A stretch of 64,000 nt of DNA from Pseudomonas wayambapalatensis (lineage in GTDB: Bacteria; Pseudomonadota; Gammaproteobacteria; Pseudomonadales; Pseudomonadaceae), in NCBI GenBank assembly GCA_014268975.2, contig CP077096.1:1572501-1636500 (forward strand). The letters run 5' to 3'. Every line of letters begins with the position of its first letter. Position 1 is the first letter of the stretch. The notes under the pieces were generated by a model that saw nothing but the letters and a program-made list of their open reading frames with translations, did no database searches and was not told the origin of the DNA. Below, piece by piece: positions 46,544-55,153 of this stretch. A program made the translations under genes and the position numbers.

Positions 46544-46575
46544 ACAAACCTTGCGATGGCTAGGAGACAACAACA

Positions 46576-47778
46576 ATGACTTCCGTTTGGCGAACCAGTG
46601 GCTGGGTGCTGCTCGGGGCGGCGCTGATCCTGGCGCTGTCGCTGGGTGTGCGGCATGGCTTCGGCCTGTTCCTGGCCCCCATGAGCGCCGATTTTGGCTG
46701 GGGGCGTGAAGTCTTCGCCTTCGCCATCGCCCTGCAGAACCTGATCTGGGGATTGGCCCAGCCGTTCGCCGGCGCGCTGGCCGATCGCCTGGGCGCGGCG
46801 CGGGTGGTGATAATTGGCGGCATTCTCTACGCTGCCGGCCTGGTACTGATGGGCATGGCCGATTCGATCTGGTCGTTGTCGCTGAGTGCTGGCTTGCTGA
46901 TCGGCATCGGGCTGTCCGGTACCTCGTTCTCGGTGATCCTCGGCGTGGTTGGCCGTGCGGTGCCGCCGGAAAAACGCAGCATGGCCATGGGGATTGCCAG
47001 CGCGGCGGGATCGTTCGGCCAGTTCGCCATGCTGCCGGGTACGCTTGGGCTGATCCAGTGGCTGGGCTGGTCGGCAGCGCTGCTGGTACTGGGTCTGATG
47101 GTGGCGCTGATCGTGCCTTTCGTCGGGCTGCTGCGCGATCGGCCACTGCCCAGCCAGGGCGGCGAGCAGACGCTGGCCCAGGCACTGCGCGAGGCGTGCT
47201 CGCATTCCGGTTTCTGGCTGCTGGCACTGGGCTTTTTCGTCTGCGGTTTCCAGGTGGTGTTCATCGGTGTGCACCTGCCGGCCTATCTGGTCGACCAGCA
47301 CTTGCCAGCGACCATCGGCACCACGGTGCTGGCACTGGTCGGGTTGTTCAACATCGTTGGCACCTACACTGCCGGCTGGCTGGGCGGACGCATGTCCAAG
47401 CCGCGTCTGCTGACTAGCCTCTATCTGTTGCGGGCGGTGGTGATCGTGCTGTTCCTGTGGATACCGGTGACCGAATTCAGCGCCTACCTGTTCGGCATTG
47501 CCATGGGCCTGTTGTGGTTGTCGACGGTGCCGCTGACCAATGGCACGGTGGCGACCCTGTTCGGTGTGCGCAACCTGTCGATGCTGGGGGGTATCGTGTT
47601 CCTGTTCCATCAGCTCGGCGCCTTCCTCGGTGGCTGGCTGGGCGGGGTGGTCTATGACCGCACGGGCAGCTATGACCTGGTCTGGCAGATCTCCATCCTG
47701 CTCAGCCTGCTGGCGGCGGCCCTCAACTGGCCGGTGCGCGAACGCCCGGTTGCGCGCCTGCAGGCCACGGCGGCATGA
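46576..47778 (+). CDS. MFS transporter (monocarboxylate/oxalate-formate type)
   Basis: A 400-aa transporter with twelve predicted helices. N-terminal GVRHGFGLFLAPMSADFGWGREVFAFAIALQNLIWGLAQP and the loop ADRLGAARVVIIGG are typical of the DHA1/MCT-like group (YbfB family). It is regulated in all likelihood by the upstream MarR gene, suggesting export of an inhibitor or import of a small acid. Its stop overlaps the start of a 40-codon ORF. Confidence 0.82.
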   Translation: MTSVWRTSGWVLLGAALILALSLGVRHGFGLFLAPMSADFGWGREVFAFAIALQNLIWGLAQPFAGALADRLGAARVVIIGGILYAAGLVLMGMADSIWSLSLSAGLLIGIGLSGTSFSVILGVVGRAVPPEKRSMAMGIASAAGSFGQFAMLPGTLGLIQWLGWSAALLVLGLMVALIVPFVGLLRDRPLPSQGGEQTLAQALREACSHSGFWLLALGFFVCGFQVVFIGVHLPAYLVDQHLPATIGTTVLALVGLFNIVGTYTAGWLGGRMSKPRLLTSLYLLRAVVIVLFLWIPVTEFSAYLFGIAMGLLWLSTVPLTNGTVATLFGVRNLSMLGGIVFLFHQLGAFLGGWLGGVVYDRTGSYDLVWQISILLSLLAAALNWPVRERPVARLQATAA

Positions 47779-47897
47779 ACCGCGCCTTGTTGCGCGGGCT
47801 GCTGGTGGCGGGTGCGCTGCTGGTGCTGGCGCTCGCCTGGTGGGGCTGGCATCAGGGCGGGTTGGCGTTGATGCAACTGGGCATGGGTGTTTGTTAA
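47775..47897 (+). CDS. 40-aa small membrane peptide coupled to the MFS gene
   Basis: An ATG at 47775 overlaps the MFS stop (ATGA) and opens 40 codons ending at TAA 47895-47897. The peptide starts [23 protein letters not shown], i.e. one basic cap plus one membrane helix, then [16 protein letters not shown], ending in cysteine. Coupling and the helix make translation plausible. I know no family; possible role as a helper of the transporter. Confidence 0.55.
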   Translation: MNRALLRGLLVAGALLVLALAWWGWHQGGLALMQLGMGVC

Positions 47898-47943
47898 GCG
47901 CTACCCTGCAAGGCAAGGAATTGTCTTGCAGGAGAACAAGAAC

Positions 47944-48495
47944 ATGCTCACTCGTTGGTTCGCGGTACCTTTGCTGGCCCTGACCGCCACTGCTTCCACT
48001 TGGGCGGCCGACTGCCCGGCGCTGCTGCAGGGCAGCCTGCCGGAGCTGCGTGGCAAAGGGCAGGTCGAGCTGTGCCAGCGCTACGCCGGCAAGCCGTTGG
48101 TGGTGATCAATACCGCCAGTTACTGCGGCTTCGCGCCGCAGTTCGAGGGCCTGGAGGCTACCTACAAGGAGTACCACGAGCAGGGGCTGGAAATGCTCGG
48201 CGTCCCCTCCAACGATTTCAAGCAGGAAGATGCCGACAGCGAGAAGACCGCCAAGGTCTGCTACGCCAACTACGGCGTCACCTTCACCATGACCAAGACC
48301 CAGCCGGTGCGTGGCAAGGATGCGATCCCGCTGTTCGTCGAGCTGGCAAGGCAGAGCAGCGCGCCCAAGTGGAATTTCTACAAGTACGTGGTGGACCGGC
48401 GAGGCAAGGTGATCGGCAATTTCTCCAGCCTGACCAAGCCGGATGATCCGGCGTTCCGGGCGGCTATCGAGAAGGCCATTGCGTCGCAGCCTTGA
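47944..48495 (+). CDS. Periplasmic glutathione peroxidase-like thiol peroxidase
   Basis: A 183-aa exported GPx-fold protein. Signal peptide 1-21 ([21 protein letters not shown]). The peroxidatic Cys is in [19 protein letters not shown] and a probable resolving Cys in [11 protein letters not shown], as in thioredoxin-using GPx enzymes. [20 protein letters not shown] conserves the catalytic Trp-Asn. The usual PCNQFGGQEP loop is changed to [11 protein letters not shown], so the Gln of the tetrad is lost. A classic AGGAGA site precedes 47944; the in-frame 47887 start would omit the signal peptide position. Confidence 0.85.
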   Translation: MLTRWFAVPLLALTATASTWAADCPALLQGSLPELRGKGQVELCQRYAGKPLVVINTASYCGFAPQFEGLEATYKEYHEQGLEMLGVPSNDFKQEDADSEKTAKVCYANYGVTFTMTKTQPVRGKDAIPLFVELARQSSAPKWNFYKYVVDRRGKVIGNFSSLTKPDDPAFRAAIEKAIASQP

Positions 48496-48520
48496 TGCAG
48501 CGCTTTCTGTTGATGGGCGA

Positions 48521-48778
48521 TCAGTGCGGGTGCACGGTGATTGCCACCAGGCGCATCACCACGGGCCGCACCATCAGCACGCAGACGAACGCCACCGGCA
48601 TCGCCAACTGATAGGCCTGTAGTACTTTGCGCAAGTAGTCCTGGTCGATGCCGGCCGTTGCAGCAGTGATCACGAAGCACATCAGCATCGCCATGATCGC
48701 CGACATGTAGAAGGCGAAGACATAGGGTGTGGCACTGGCGCGCAGCTTGCGACGGCGGGGCTGGGACAAAGGAGTCAT
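48521..48778 (-). CDS. DUF2798 small membrane protein
   Basis: An 85-aa protein with two membrane helices (TPYVFAFYMSAIMAMLMCFVITAA and LAMPVAFVCVLMVRPVVMRLVAI), the DUF2798 layout, with an Arg-rich N-terminus (MTPLSQPRRRKLRAS). The preferred start, 48778, has GGAG nearby; an earlier frame start at 48820 is not needed. It is divergent from the LysR gene, which may regulate it. Function unknown. Confidence 0.8.
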   Translation of the reverse strand: MTPLSQPRRRKLRASATPYVFAFYMSAIMAMLMCFVITAATAGIDQDYLRKVLQAYQLAMPVAFVCVLMVRPVVMRLVAITVHPH

Positions 48779-48895
48779 GAGGGCGCCTCTTGGTTGAACA
48801 TGAGAAGCGCAGGTTAACAATGGCCTCCTGTGCGCTGTAGACCCGTCGCGCTGAGTTCTTTATAAAGAGATTCTTACGAATCCCCAGAGCCCGCC

Positions 48896-49825
48896 ATGGA
48901 TCTGCTCAACGCCATCCGCAGTTTCATCAAGGTCGTCGAGGCCGGCAGCATTGCCGGTGCGGCGCGCGCACTGGGCCTGAGTGCGGCAGCGGTCAGCCAG
49001 AACCTGGCACGCCTGGAAGCGCACCTGCAGGTCCGCCTGCTGTCGCGCAGCACCCGCAGCATGGCCATCACGCCCGCTGGCAGCCAGTATTACAGCCGGG
49101 TCAAGCAGGTGGAGCGCGACCTGATCCTGGCCGAGCAAGCGGTCACCACGCCCGATACCGAACCGCAAGGGCGCTTGTGCATTGCCGCCACATCGGCATT
49201 CGGGCGCCGTATCCTGGCGCCACTGATTCCTGCTTTCAGTGCACGCTATCCGCTGCTTTCGATAGAAATGGTTGCGAGTGATCGTCGCGTCAATCATGCC
49301 CGCGAAGATGTCGATGTCAGCCTGCGTATCACTCCGCAGTTGGAAGACCACTTGCTGGCCCGGCATATCGCCCGTATCCCGTTCGTCTGCTGCGCCTCGC
49401 CCGGCTACCTGGCCCAGGCCGGTCGGCCGACCACGCCCGAGGCGTTGCGGGATCACCGCTGCCTGGTGCTGCGTTACCCCGTCGATGGGCGGCTGCTGCG
49501 CTGGGGATTCGTGCGGGACGGTATGCGCTTCGAGGCGGAGTTCGGACGCGTGCTGATCAGCGATGACATCGAGGCCCTGGCGGAAATGGCGCTCAACGAT
49601 GGTGGGGTGACGCGCCTGGCCGAGTTCCTTGTGCGCCCGCACCTGGACAGTGGTCAGTTGGTGCCGTTGTTCGACTCTGCCCAGCCCGGTGAGGCGTATG
49701 CGCAGACCGAACCGATGGATGTGTTTCTGTGCGTGGCTGATCGCTTTGCCATGACCGCCAAGGTGCGGGTGTTCATGGAGTACCTGCAGGCGAGCCTTGG
49801 GGAGAACTGGCGCGTGCAGGCATGA
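48896..49825 (+). CDS. LysR-family transcriptional regulator
   Basis: A 309-aa regulator. N-terminal helix-turn-helix MDLLNAIRSFIKVVEAGSIAGAARALGLSAAAVSQNLARLE (about 1-42), then linker RLLSRSTRSMAITPAG and a periplasmic-binding-like effector domain. It belongs to the group with a Ser-less short tail, often controlling a divergent gene, here DUF2798. Terminator hairpin follows and its left arm overlaps the stop codon. The effector is unknown. Confidence 0.9.
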   Translation: MDLLNAIRSFIKVVEAGSIAGAARALGLSAAAVSQNLARLEAHLQVRLLSRSTRSMAITPAGSQYYSRVKQVERDLILAEQAVTTPDTEPQGRLCIAATSAFGRRILAPLIPAFSARYPLLSIEMVASDRRVNHAREDVDVSLRITPQLEDHLLARHIARIPFVCCASPGYLAQAGRPTTPEALRDHRCLVLRYPVDGRLLRWGFVRDGMRFEAEFGRVLISDDIEALAEMALNDGGVTRLAEFLVRPHLDSGQLVPLFDSAQPGEAYAQTEPMDVFLCVADRFAMTAKVRVFMEYLQASLGENWRVQA

Positions 49826-49856
49826 AAAAACCGCCACGAGGGCGGTTTTTTCATGC
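49820..49856. terminator. Bidirectional terminator between LysR and fadL-type gene
   Basis: A perfect 16-bp stem GCATGAAAAAACCGCC / GGCGGTTTTTTCATGC around a 5-base loop. It lies between the convergent LysR and porin genes and the left arm contains the LysR stop codon. Confidence 0.9.
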
Positions 49857-49869
49857 AGGTCGAACCCAC

Positions 49870-51132
49870 TCAGAAGCGGTAGGTGAGCGAAGCTCCGATA
49901 CCGTGAGCGCTGTTCTCGTACTTGGCCTGGTAAGTGCCTTTGGTGGTGCTGGCCAGGTTCACCTTGGTGTCCTCTTCCCACAGGTAGGAGTAGGCCACGT
50001 CGATGGTCACGTCGTCGGTCGGGCTGTAGCCGGCACCCAGGCTGAAGATCTTGCGATCGCCAGTAGGGATGCGCGGAGAGCGGTCGTGGTTGTTGGTCGG
50101 CGACTGGTCGACGGTGAAACCGGTACGCAGGGTCCACTCCTTGTTCACCTTGTACGAGGCACCGATGGCGTGAGCCCAGGTGTCGTGCCAGTTCTGCTCT
50201 TCGCTGATGGTGCCGAACTGGCCGGCCAGCGGGGCAGGGACGTCGTTGGTGACGGTGATGTCTTTCAGGCGGCTCCAGCGGGTCCAGGTGCTGCCTGCGT
50301 ACAGGGTCCACTGGTCGTCGAGTTCGTGGGTGACCGAGAAGTCTACCGACTCGGGCGTCTTGATCTTCAGGTCGGCGTCGAACTTGCTGCCGCTGAACGG
50401 GCCGATCAACGCGTTGTTGATCTTGGTCTTGCCTTCGAGCTTGTAGTCGACCATCGAGTGGTAGGTCAGGCCGAGGCGGGTACGGTCGGTGGCCTGGACG
50501 AGGATACCGATGTTGTAGCCCACGGCGGTGTCATCGCCCTTGATCTTCACTTCGCCATCGTTGCGGCCAGGGGAGCGCGGGTTGATAGTGCTTGAACCCA
50601 GCTCGCCCTTGATGCGGTTGATGGTCGGGCCGAAACCGATCGACACCTTGTCGTTGAAGGCGTAGCTGACGGTCGGCTGGAAGGTGACCACTTCGACGTG
50701 GCTTTTCTTGCCCCAGTAGCGCGCCGCGTGGTTGCTGCCGTAGTCGGTGACCAGGCCGAAGGGCACGTAGACGCCGAAGCCCAGGCTCCAGTGATCATCG
50801 ATTGGCTTGACGTAGTAGCCCATGGGCACGCCCACGAACGGCACCATGTCACCGTCCATTTTCCCGCCCAGGTTGCTGCCGCGGCCGGAAATGTCGGTCT
50901 TGGCGATGACGGCTGCGCCGCCTACGGTGATCTGTTCGCGCTTGAGGCGCGACATGCCGGCAGGGTTTCCGTAAATGGAGCTGGCATCGTCGGCAGAGGA
51001 AGAACGACCCGCAAAACCTGTCCCCATGCCACTGACGCTTTGTTCGTTGAGGGCGAAGCCGCTGGCGAACAGTTGGCTGGAAGCGAGCGCGATCGCGACG
51101 CCGAGAGAGGTTTTGAGCATGACTGTTTTCAT
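49870..51132 (-). CDS. fadL: FadL-family outer membrane transport protein
   Basis: A 420-aa outer-membrane beta-barrel of the OmpP1/FadL/TodX family for uptake of long-chain fatty acids or hydrophobic compounds. Signal peptide 1-24 (ending LFASGFA). The typical hatch N-terminus reads ALNEQSVSGMGTGFAGRSSSADDASSIYGNPAGMSRL. It ends with an aromatic residue after a barrel strand (GIGASLTYRF), as needed for BAM recognition. Upstream 133 bp carry the promoter; two TAGGACA copies there (about 51225 and 51267) are of unknown meaning. Confidence 0.88.
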   Translation of the reverse strand: MKTVMLKTSLGVAIALASSQLFASGFALNEQSVSGMGTGFAGRSSSADDASSIYGNPAGMSRLKREQITVGGAAVIAKTDISGRGSNLGGKMDGDMVPFVGVPMGYYVKPIDDHWSLGFGVYVPFGLVTDYGSNHAARYWGKKSHVEVVTFQPTVSYAFNDKVSIGFGPTINRIKGELGSSTINPRSPGRNDGEVKIKGDDTAVGYNIGILVQATDRTRLGLTYHSMVDYKLEGKTKINNALIGPFSGSKFDADLKIKTPESVDFSVTHELDDQWTLYAGSTWTRWSRLKDITVTNDVPAPLAGQFGTISEEQNWHDTWAHAIGASYKVNKEWTLRTGFTVDQSPTNNHDRSPRIPTGDRKIFSLGAGYSPTDDVTIDVAYSYLWEEDTKVNLASTTKGTYQAKYENSAHGIGASLTYRF

Positions 51133-51277
51133 TATTAGAACTCCTTGGGATCTCCGGGGCGAAAAGCTACCAACAAATCACGCACTACGCCATAGCCTGT
51201 ATCGGCGGAGATAGAGCGGTTTTGTAGGACAATCCGACCAAAATTCCCTTTTTTCCGGTTTGTGCGTAGGACAGTTC

Positions 51278-51760
51278 TTAAGATGCCTGGGACATTATCG
51301 GATTTACCCAGCAGTGCCAGGCTTGGGTGAAATCACGCAGGCGTCCCTGGGGGTGGAATGTCTGTCGCCAGATTCGCGCCAGACCCAGAAGATCGTCGGC
51401 GGCGGGTAGAGGGGTGGCCTGTTCTTCGATGAGCATCCAGGCAATGGCGGTGGCATAGCGCAGGTTGACCGTCAGCTCCAGGTGCGGGCCGCCAAGGAAG
51501 GCATGCTGGCTGGCAAGCCCGCGTACCAGGCTTGCCAGCTCGGGGTCGCGGGCCAGGTAGTCGTCCCAGAGGGTCTGATGGCGCGTCTCGCCGATCCTGT
51601 ACAGGCCGTGACCGCGACGGTCGTGCAGGGCCGCTCCAAGGCTGGACTGGCTGGCGGCGACCCCCAACAGCAAGGCTTCAGCGCTCGCGCTGTGGCGATC
51701 CAGGTAGATCAGCGTGGGGCGGATCACATATTGGCTCAACTCGTTCGCAGCGATACCCAT
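51278..51760 (-). CDS. Hypothetical protein resembling small phage structural/lysozyme-like proteins
   Basis: A 160-aa protein, no signal peptide. It has a predicted helical N-terminal half (NELSQYVIRPTLIYLDRHSASAEALLLGVAASQSSLG) and a Trp-rich C-terminal half (ARIWRQTFHPQGRLRDFTQAWHCW). From memory, similar sequences are annotated in Pseudomonas as phage-type structural protein. I cannot confirm. The equivalent of a lysozyme E in SSLG seems absent. It is a single gene with no phage neighbours. Confidence 0.6.
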   Translation of the reverse strand: MGIAANELSQYVIRPTLIYLDRHSASAEALLLGVAASQSSLGAALHDRRGHGLYRIGETRHQTLWDDYLARDPELASLVRGLASQHAFLGGPHLELTVNLRYATAIAWMLIEEQATPLPAADDLLGLARIWRQTFHPQGRLRDFTQAWHCWVNPIMSQAS

Positions 51761-52006
51761 GATGCCCTCGAACTGTCAGGGGCCGACGGGCGCTGGAGCT
51801 TGGCAGCTAATGGATGATCAGGCCCGCCGGAAGCGGCTCGCACCGCTCGAGTTGAAGTGTAGTGTGATAATCATGGTGTAAAGGGCTGTTTTTAAATCGA
51901 TTGCTGCCGCAGCGCCTGCGCTATATGCCTTGTGGCAATTAAGCAAAGAGCGTTTCGGGCAGCGATCAGGGTCGCTCATTCATGGGGTGAATCCTCACCC
52001 ATTCAT

Positions 52007-52231
52007 TCATGCGACCAGCGACTGGCGGGTGCGATCGATTACCGCCTGCAGCGGCTCTGCACGGGTGTAGTGCTCTGGATACAGGCGCTCGGTGTGACAG
52101 GCCACGCCGTGTTCGTCGACCAGGGTGAAGCTGAAGCTGCCCTTGCGAGGGGCAACGATGAGGCACTTCAGTGGGGCGAAGGCCTGAGAAAGCGTGCCGA
52201 AGGCGCGCTGGATCTGATGGTGATTAGTCAT
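52007..52231 (-). CDS. Small conserved hypothetical protein
   Basis: A 74-aa soluble peptide (MTNHHQIQRAFGTLSQAFAPL...). The ATG at 52231 is preceded by AGGAAA about 10 bases away. A longer frame to 52450 contains the promoter and is unlike a gene. Basic N-terminus, single hydrophobic strand, no known domain. It ends near the hypothetical gene above, both on the minus strand. Confidence 0.6.
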   Translation of the reverse strand: MTNHHQIQRAFGTLSQAFAPLKCLIVAPRKGSFSFTLVDEHGVACHTERLYPEHYTRAEPLQAVIDRTRQSLVA

Positions 52232-53188
52232 TTTTTTAGATTTCCTGCTCAAGACACGGGTTTCGATCCGTGCACAATAGAAACGTTCCGGTGACGCCTT
52301 TATTAAGGGAGGCGAAAAACCTGACCGGAACAGAGCAGCCAGAGGTAGCGCAAGCACAAGTAAGGCGCCGGGCTGACTGGTAGGTACTTCGGAAGGCGGG
52401 CAGCATCCCGCGGACCAGGTTCTAGGCCGCTGGGTGAAGATCCCGATCAATCTGTCATTAGGTGATTCGTGCTGGAGCGGCTGTTGCCGTCGAGGGAATC
52501 ATCGAGTGGGCCGGTCCTGGTTTCAGCGGTGCTACCCGGGGAGGGTGGCAATTCGCAAGGACATTGTGGCCAGAATTGACTTTCAGCTTGGTACTAACGA
52601 CGGCCACACTACTGGAAGGATTGCCGAATGGCAAGCCCTTTTTGATTTTTCTTCAGCGAAGCCGATCATTATCTCTGTTCGCGGGGCTTCTGTGAAGAGG
52701 GCGCGATGCCGTGAAATGGCGCGGTTTTTTCTTCGTGGTGCAAGCCCGGGCACTTCGTTGGTGCACTTGTGCACACTTGGAGTATGACTTGTAACCGTTC
52801 TGCAACAAGCTCCCCGGACTCCGCCAATGACTTGACTGAGCCCTTAAGTCAATGAAAAAAAACACTTATTTTGGCTGGTGAAAAAATCGTCAGTTTGACT
52901 GTAAGCCCCATTCCACAGGGGTTTGCGGGCGCCAAGGGGGGGTTGTCCACCGAGTTATCCACAGGTTCTGTGGATTGTCCCTAGGGCTTGCTCTAGGACG
53001 GGCGTGCCAGCTGTTTTCAGAAGCGTCCGACACTGCGCCGAGGAAAATACCCACGACCTTTCTCTGGGGTGAAAACGTCAAGAAAAGAACCATGAAATAT
53101 TTTTTCCCCACGCCCCAAGGTTGCACCGGGCCTTTGTCGAAAAAAAGGAGTAGAGTGGCGCGCCTTTCGAATCACCATCGCTGTTGTC
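52232..53188. other. 957-bp gap without a supported gene
   Basis: No open frame here has a recognisable domain, codon bias or ribosome site; the longest, 52434-52787, is Arg/Cys-rich and probably spurious. What it does hold is an inverted TTGACT/AGTCAA pair at about 52831-52853, an AT-rich segment (52850-52890), two facing DnaA boxes at 52955-52977, and a promoter-like region before the Sel1 gene. An unrecognised small RNA is possible. Confidence 0.5.
52955..52977. promoter_or_regulatory. Two facing DnaA boxes
   Basis: TTATCCACA (52955-52963) is an exact consensus DnaA box. TGTGGATTG (52969-52977) is a near match on the opposite strand; the boxes are 5 bases apart. They could bind DnaA to regulate the downstream gene or to titrate it. 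There is no dnaA, dnaN or rpmH nearby, so this is not the replication origin. Confidence 0.5.
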
Positions 53189-53611
53189 ATGAATTTTCGT
53201 GGTAAATCCCCCGCTGGATCCCCCGCCGTTGCGCCATTGGTTTCCCCCAAGCGCTTTTCCCTGAAAGTGGCCCTGTGGCTGCTCGACAACCCGCGCCTGG
53301 GCGACAAGCCCAGCGTCAAGCACCTTGCGGGGCGTATGCTCAAACAACCCGCCCGGCAAGGCGTGGTGGTGGCGCAGAGTCGCCTGGGGCAGATGCTCTG
53401 CCGTGACTGCGGCACTGCGCGGGATCGGCGTATCGGCCACGAGCTGCTGCGCCAGGCCGCCCGCGCAGGCGATAGCCGGGCTCAGCTCGAATATGGCCGG
53501 TTGTGCCAGGCGCAGGACCCCGAGCAAGCGCGGTACTGGCTGGAGCTGGCGGCAGGGCAGGGTTCGCAGGAGGCGCGGCGGCTGCTTGGGCTGCTGCCTT
53601 CGCTGCGATAG
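53189..53611 (+). CDS. Short Sel1-repeat protein
   Basis: A 140-aa protein with a basic N-terminus and two or three Sel1-like helical repeats (about 55-135: GVVVAQSRLGQMLCRDCGTARDRRIGHELLRQAARAGDSRAQLEYGRLC). No signal peptide, no catalytic motif. The start ATG has no good Shine-Dalgarno site nearby, so a short leader or different start is possible. It precedes rmuC by 54 bp. Confidence 0.75.
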   Translation: MNFRGKSPAGSPAVAPLVSPKRFSLKVALWLLDNPRLGDKPSVKHLAGRMLKQPARQGVVVAQSRLGQMLCRDCGTARDRRIGHELLRQAARAGDSRAQLEYGRLCQAQDPEQARYWLELAAGQGSQEARRLLGLLPSLR

Positions 53612-53665
53612 CACCGGCAAAAAACCTGTAAGCTGCGCACAATCTAAGCGTTGACCGGAGCAAGC

Positions 53666-55153
53666 ATGGCAGTGGACCTGGCCAGTATTCTATTGGGCAT
53701 CGTGGCTGCCGCGGTGCCATGTCTGGGGTGGGTGTTGCAGGTCCAGCGTCGGCTCGCTGCCCGCCAGGCCGAAACCGGCCTGATGCAGGAACGCCTGAGT
53801 GCCGCGCAGTTGGCCCAGGCCGGCCTGCAGGCGCAGCTCGAGGCCAGTCGCGACGAGATCAGCGACCTCAGCGAAGCCAACAGCCACAAACAGGCGACGC
53901 TCGCCGCGCAGAACCGCGAACTGGAACTGTTGCAGATCGATCGCGACAACGCCCGCGATGCTGCCCATGCCTGGAACCTGGAGCGCGCCACCCGCGAAGC
54001 CGAACTGCGTCGCCTGGAGGCCCAGGCCGCACGCCTGGACGCCGAACTGCGCGAGCAGCAGGAAAGCCACGCCCAGCGCCTGGACGACTTGCAGGAAGCC
54101 CGCGATACCCTGCGTGCCCAGTTCGCCGAGATGGCCACCAAGATTTTCGACGAGCGCGAGCAGCGCTTCGCCCAGACAAGCCAACAGCACCTGGGGCAAT
54201 TGCTCGATCCGCTCAAGGAGCGCATCCAGGCCTTCGAAAAGCGCGTGGAAGAAAGCTATCAGCAGGAGGCCCGCGAGCGCTTCTCGCTGGGCAAGGAGCT
54301 TGAGCGCCTGCAGCAACTCAACCTGCGTCTGTCTGATGAGGCCACCAATCTCACCCAGGCGCTCAAGGGCCAGAAGACCCAGGGCAATTGGGGCGAGTTG
54401 ATTCTCGAGCGGGTACTGGAGCATGCGGGCCTTGAGAAAGGCCGCGAATACCAGACCCAGGTCAGCCTGAAGAGCGCCGATGGCGAGCGTTTCCAGCCCG
54501 ATGTGCTGATCATGCTGCCGGGAGACAAGCAGGTGGTGGTCGATGCCAAGGTCAGCCTCACCGCCTACCAGCAGTTCGTCTCCGGCAACGACGAGGCGGC
54601 GCTCAAACAGCACGTGCAGTCGTTGCGCAGCCACGTCAAAGGCCTCTCCAGCAAGGATTACAGTCGGCTGGATGGCTTGCACAGCCTGGATTTCGTATTG
54701 CTGTTCGTGCCCATCGAAGCGGCCTTCTCGGCAGCGCTGCAAGCTGAGCCGGGCCTGTTCCAGGAAGCCTTCGACCGACAGATCGTCATTGTCAGCCCCA
54801 CTACCTTGCTCGCGACCCTGCGGGTCATCGACAGCTTGTGGAAGCAGGAGCGTCAGGGCCAGAACGCCCGCGAGATCGCCGAGCGTGCGGGTTGGCTGTA
54901 CGACAAGTTCGTGCTGTTCATCCAGGACTTGGACGAGCTCGGTGCGCGCCTGCAGCAGGTCGACAAGGCCTACGCCGCAGCGCGCAACAAACTGTGCGAA
55001 GGGCGTGGCAACCTGATCAGCCGCAGCGAGCAGCTCAAGCTGCTGGGCGCGCGCGCCAGCAAGAGCTTGCCGGCCGACCTGCTGGAGCGGGCGCTGTCGG
55101 ATGAGGCGCTGGCCGATGCAACGCTTACTGAACCAGGCTCAGATGCCGATTGA
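53666..55153 (+). CDS. rmuC: RmuC-family DNA recombination protein
   Basis: A 495-aa protein with a short N-terminal helix (MAVDLASILLGIVAAAVPCLGWVLQ), a long coiled coil (about 25-210), and a C-terminal nuclease-like domain. Its conserved stretch GNWGELILERVLEHAGL leads to the putative active site VLIMLPGDKQVVVDAKVSLTAY. In E. coli RmuC limits inversion at short repeats. ATG 53666 has CGGAG upstream and is preferred over TTG at 53651. The last 29 bp overlap the convergent kinase gene tail to tail. Confidence 0.92.
   Translation: MAVDLASILLGIVAAAVPCLGWVLQVQRRLAARQAETGLMQERLSAAQLAQAGLQAQLEASRDEISDLSEANSHKQATLAAQNRELELLQIDRDNARDAAHAWNLERATREAELRRLEAQAARLDAELREQQESHAQRLDDLQEARDTLRAQFAEMATKIFDEREQRFAQTSQQHLGQLLDPLKERIQAFEKRVEESYQQEARERFSLGKELERLQQLNLRLSDEATNLTQALKGQKTQGNWGELILERVLEHAGLEKGREYQTQVSLKSADGERFQPDVLIMLPGDKQVVVDAKVSLTAYQQFVSGNDEAALKQHVQSLRSHVKGLSSKDYSRLDGLHSLDFVLLFVPIEAAFSAALQAEPGLFQEAFDRQIVIVSPTTLLATLRVIDSLWKQERQGQNAREIAERAGWLYDKFVLFIQDLDELGARLQQVDKAYAAARNKLCEGRGNLISRSEQLKLLGARASKSLPADLLERALSDEALADATLTEPGSDAD

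Noticed and set aside
51278..51760. Remnant prophage
   Set aside because: A single possible phage-like gene is not enough; all neighbours are chromosomal.
52434..52787. 117-codon plus-strand frame in the long gap
   Set aside because: Arg/Cys-rich, poor codon bias, no Shine-Dalgarno site or domain.
52955..52977. Replication origin suggested by the DnaA boxes
   Set aside because: Only two boxes, and the usual dnaA/dnaN/rpmH neighbours are absent. Kept as a possible regulatory or titration site only.
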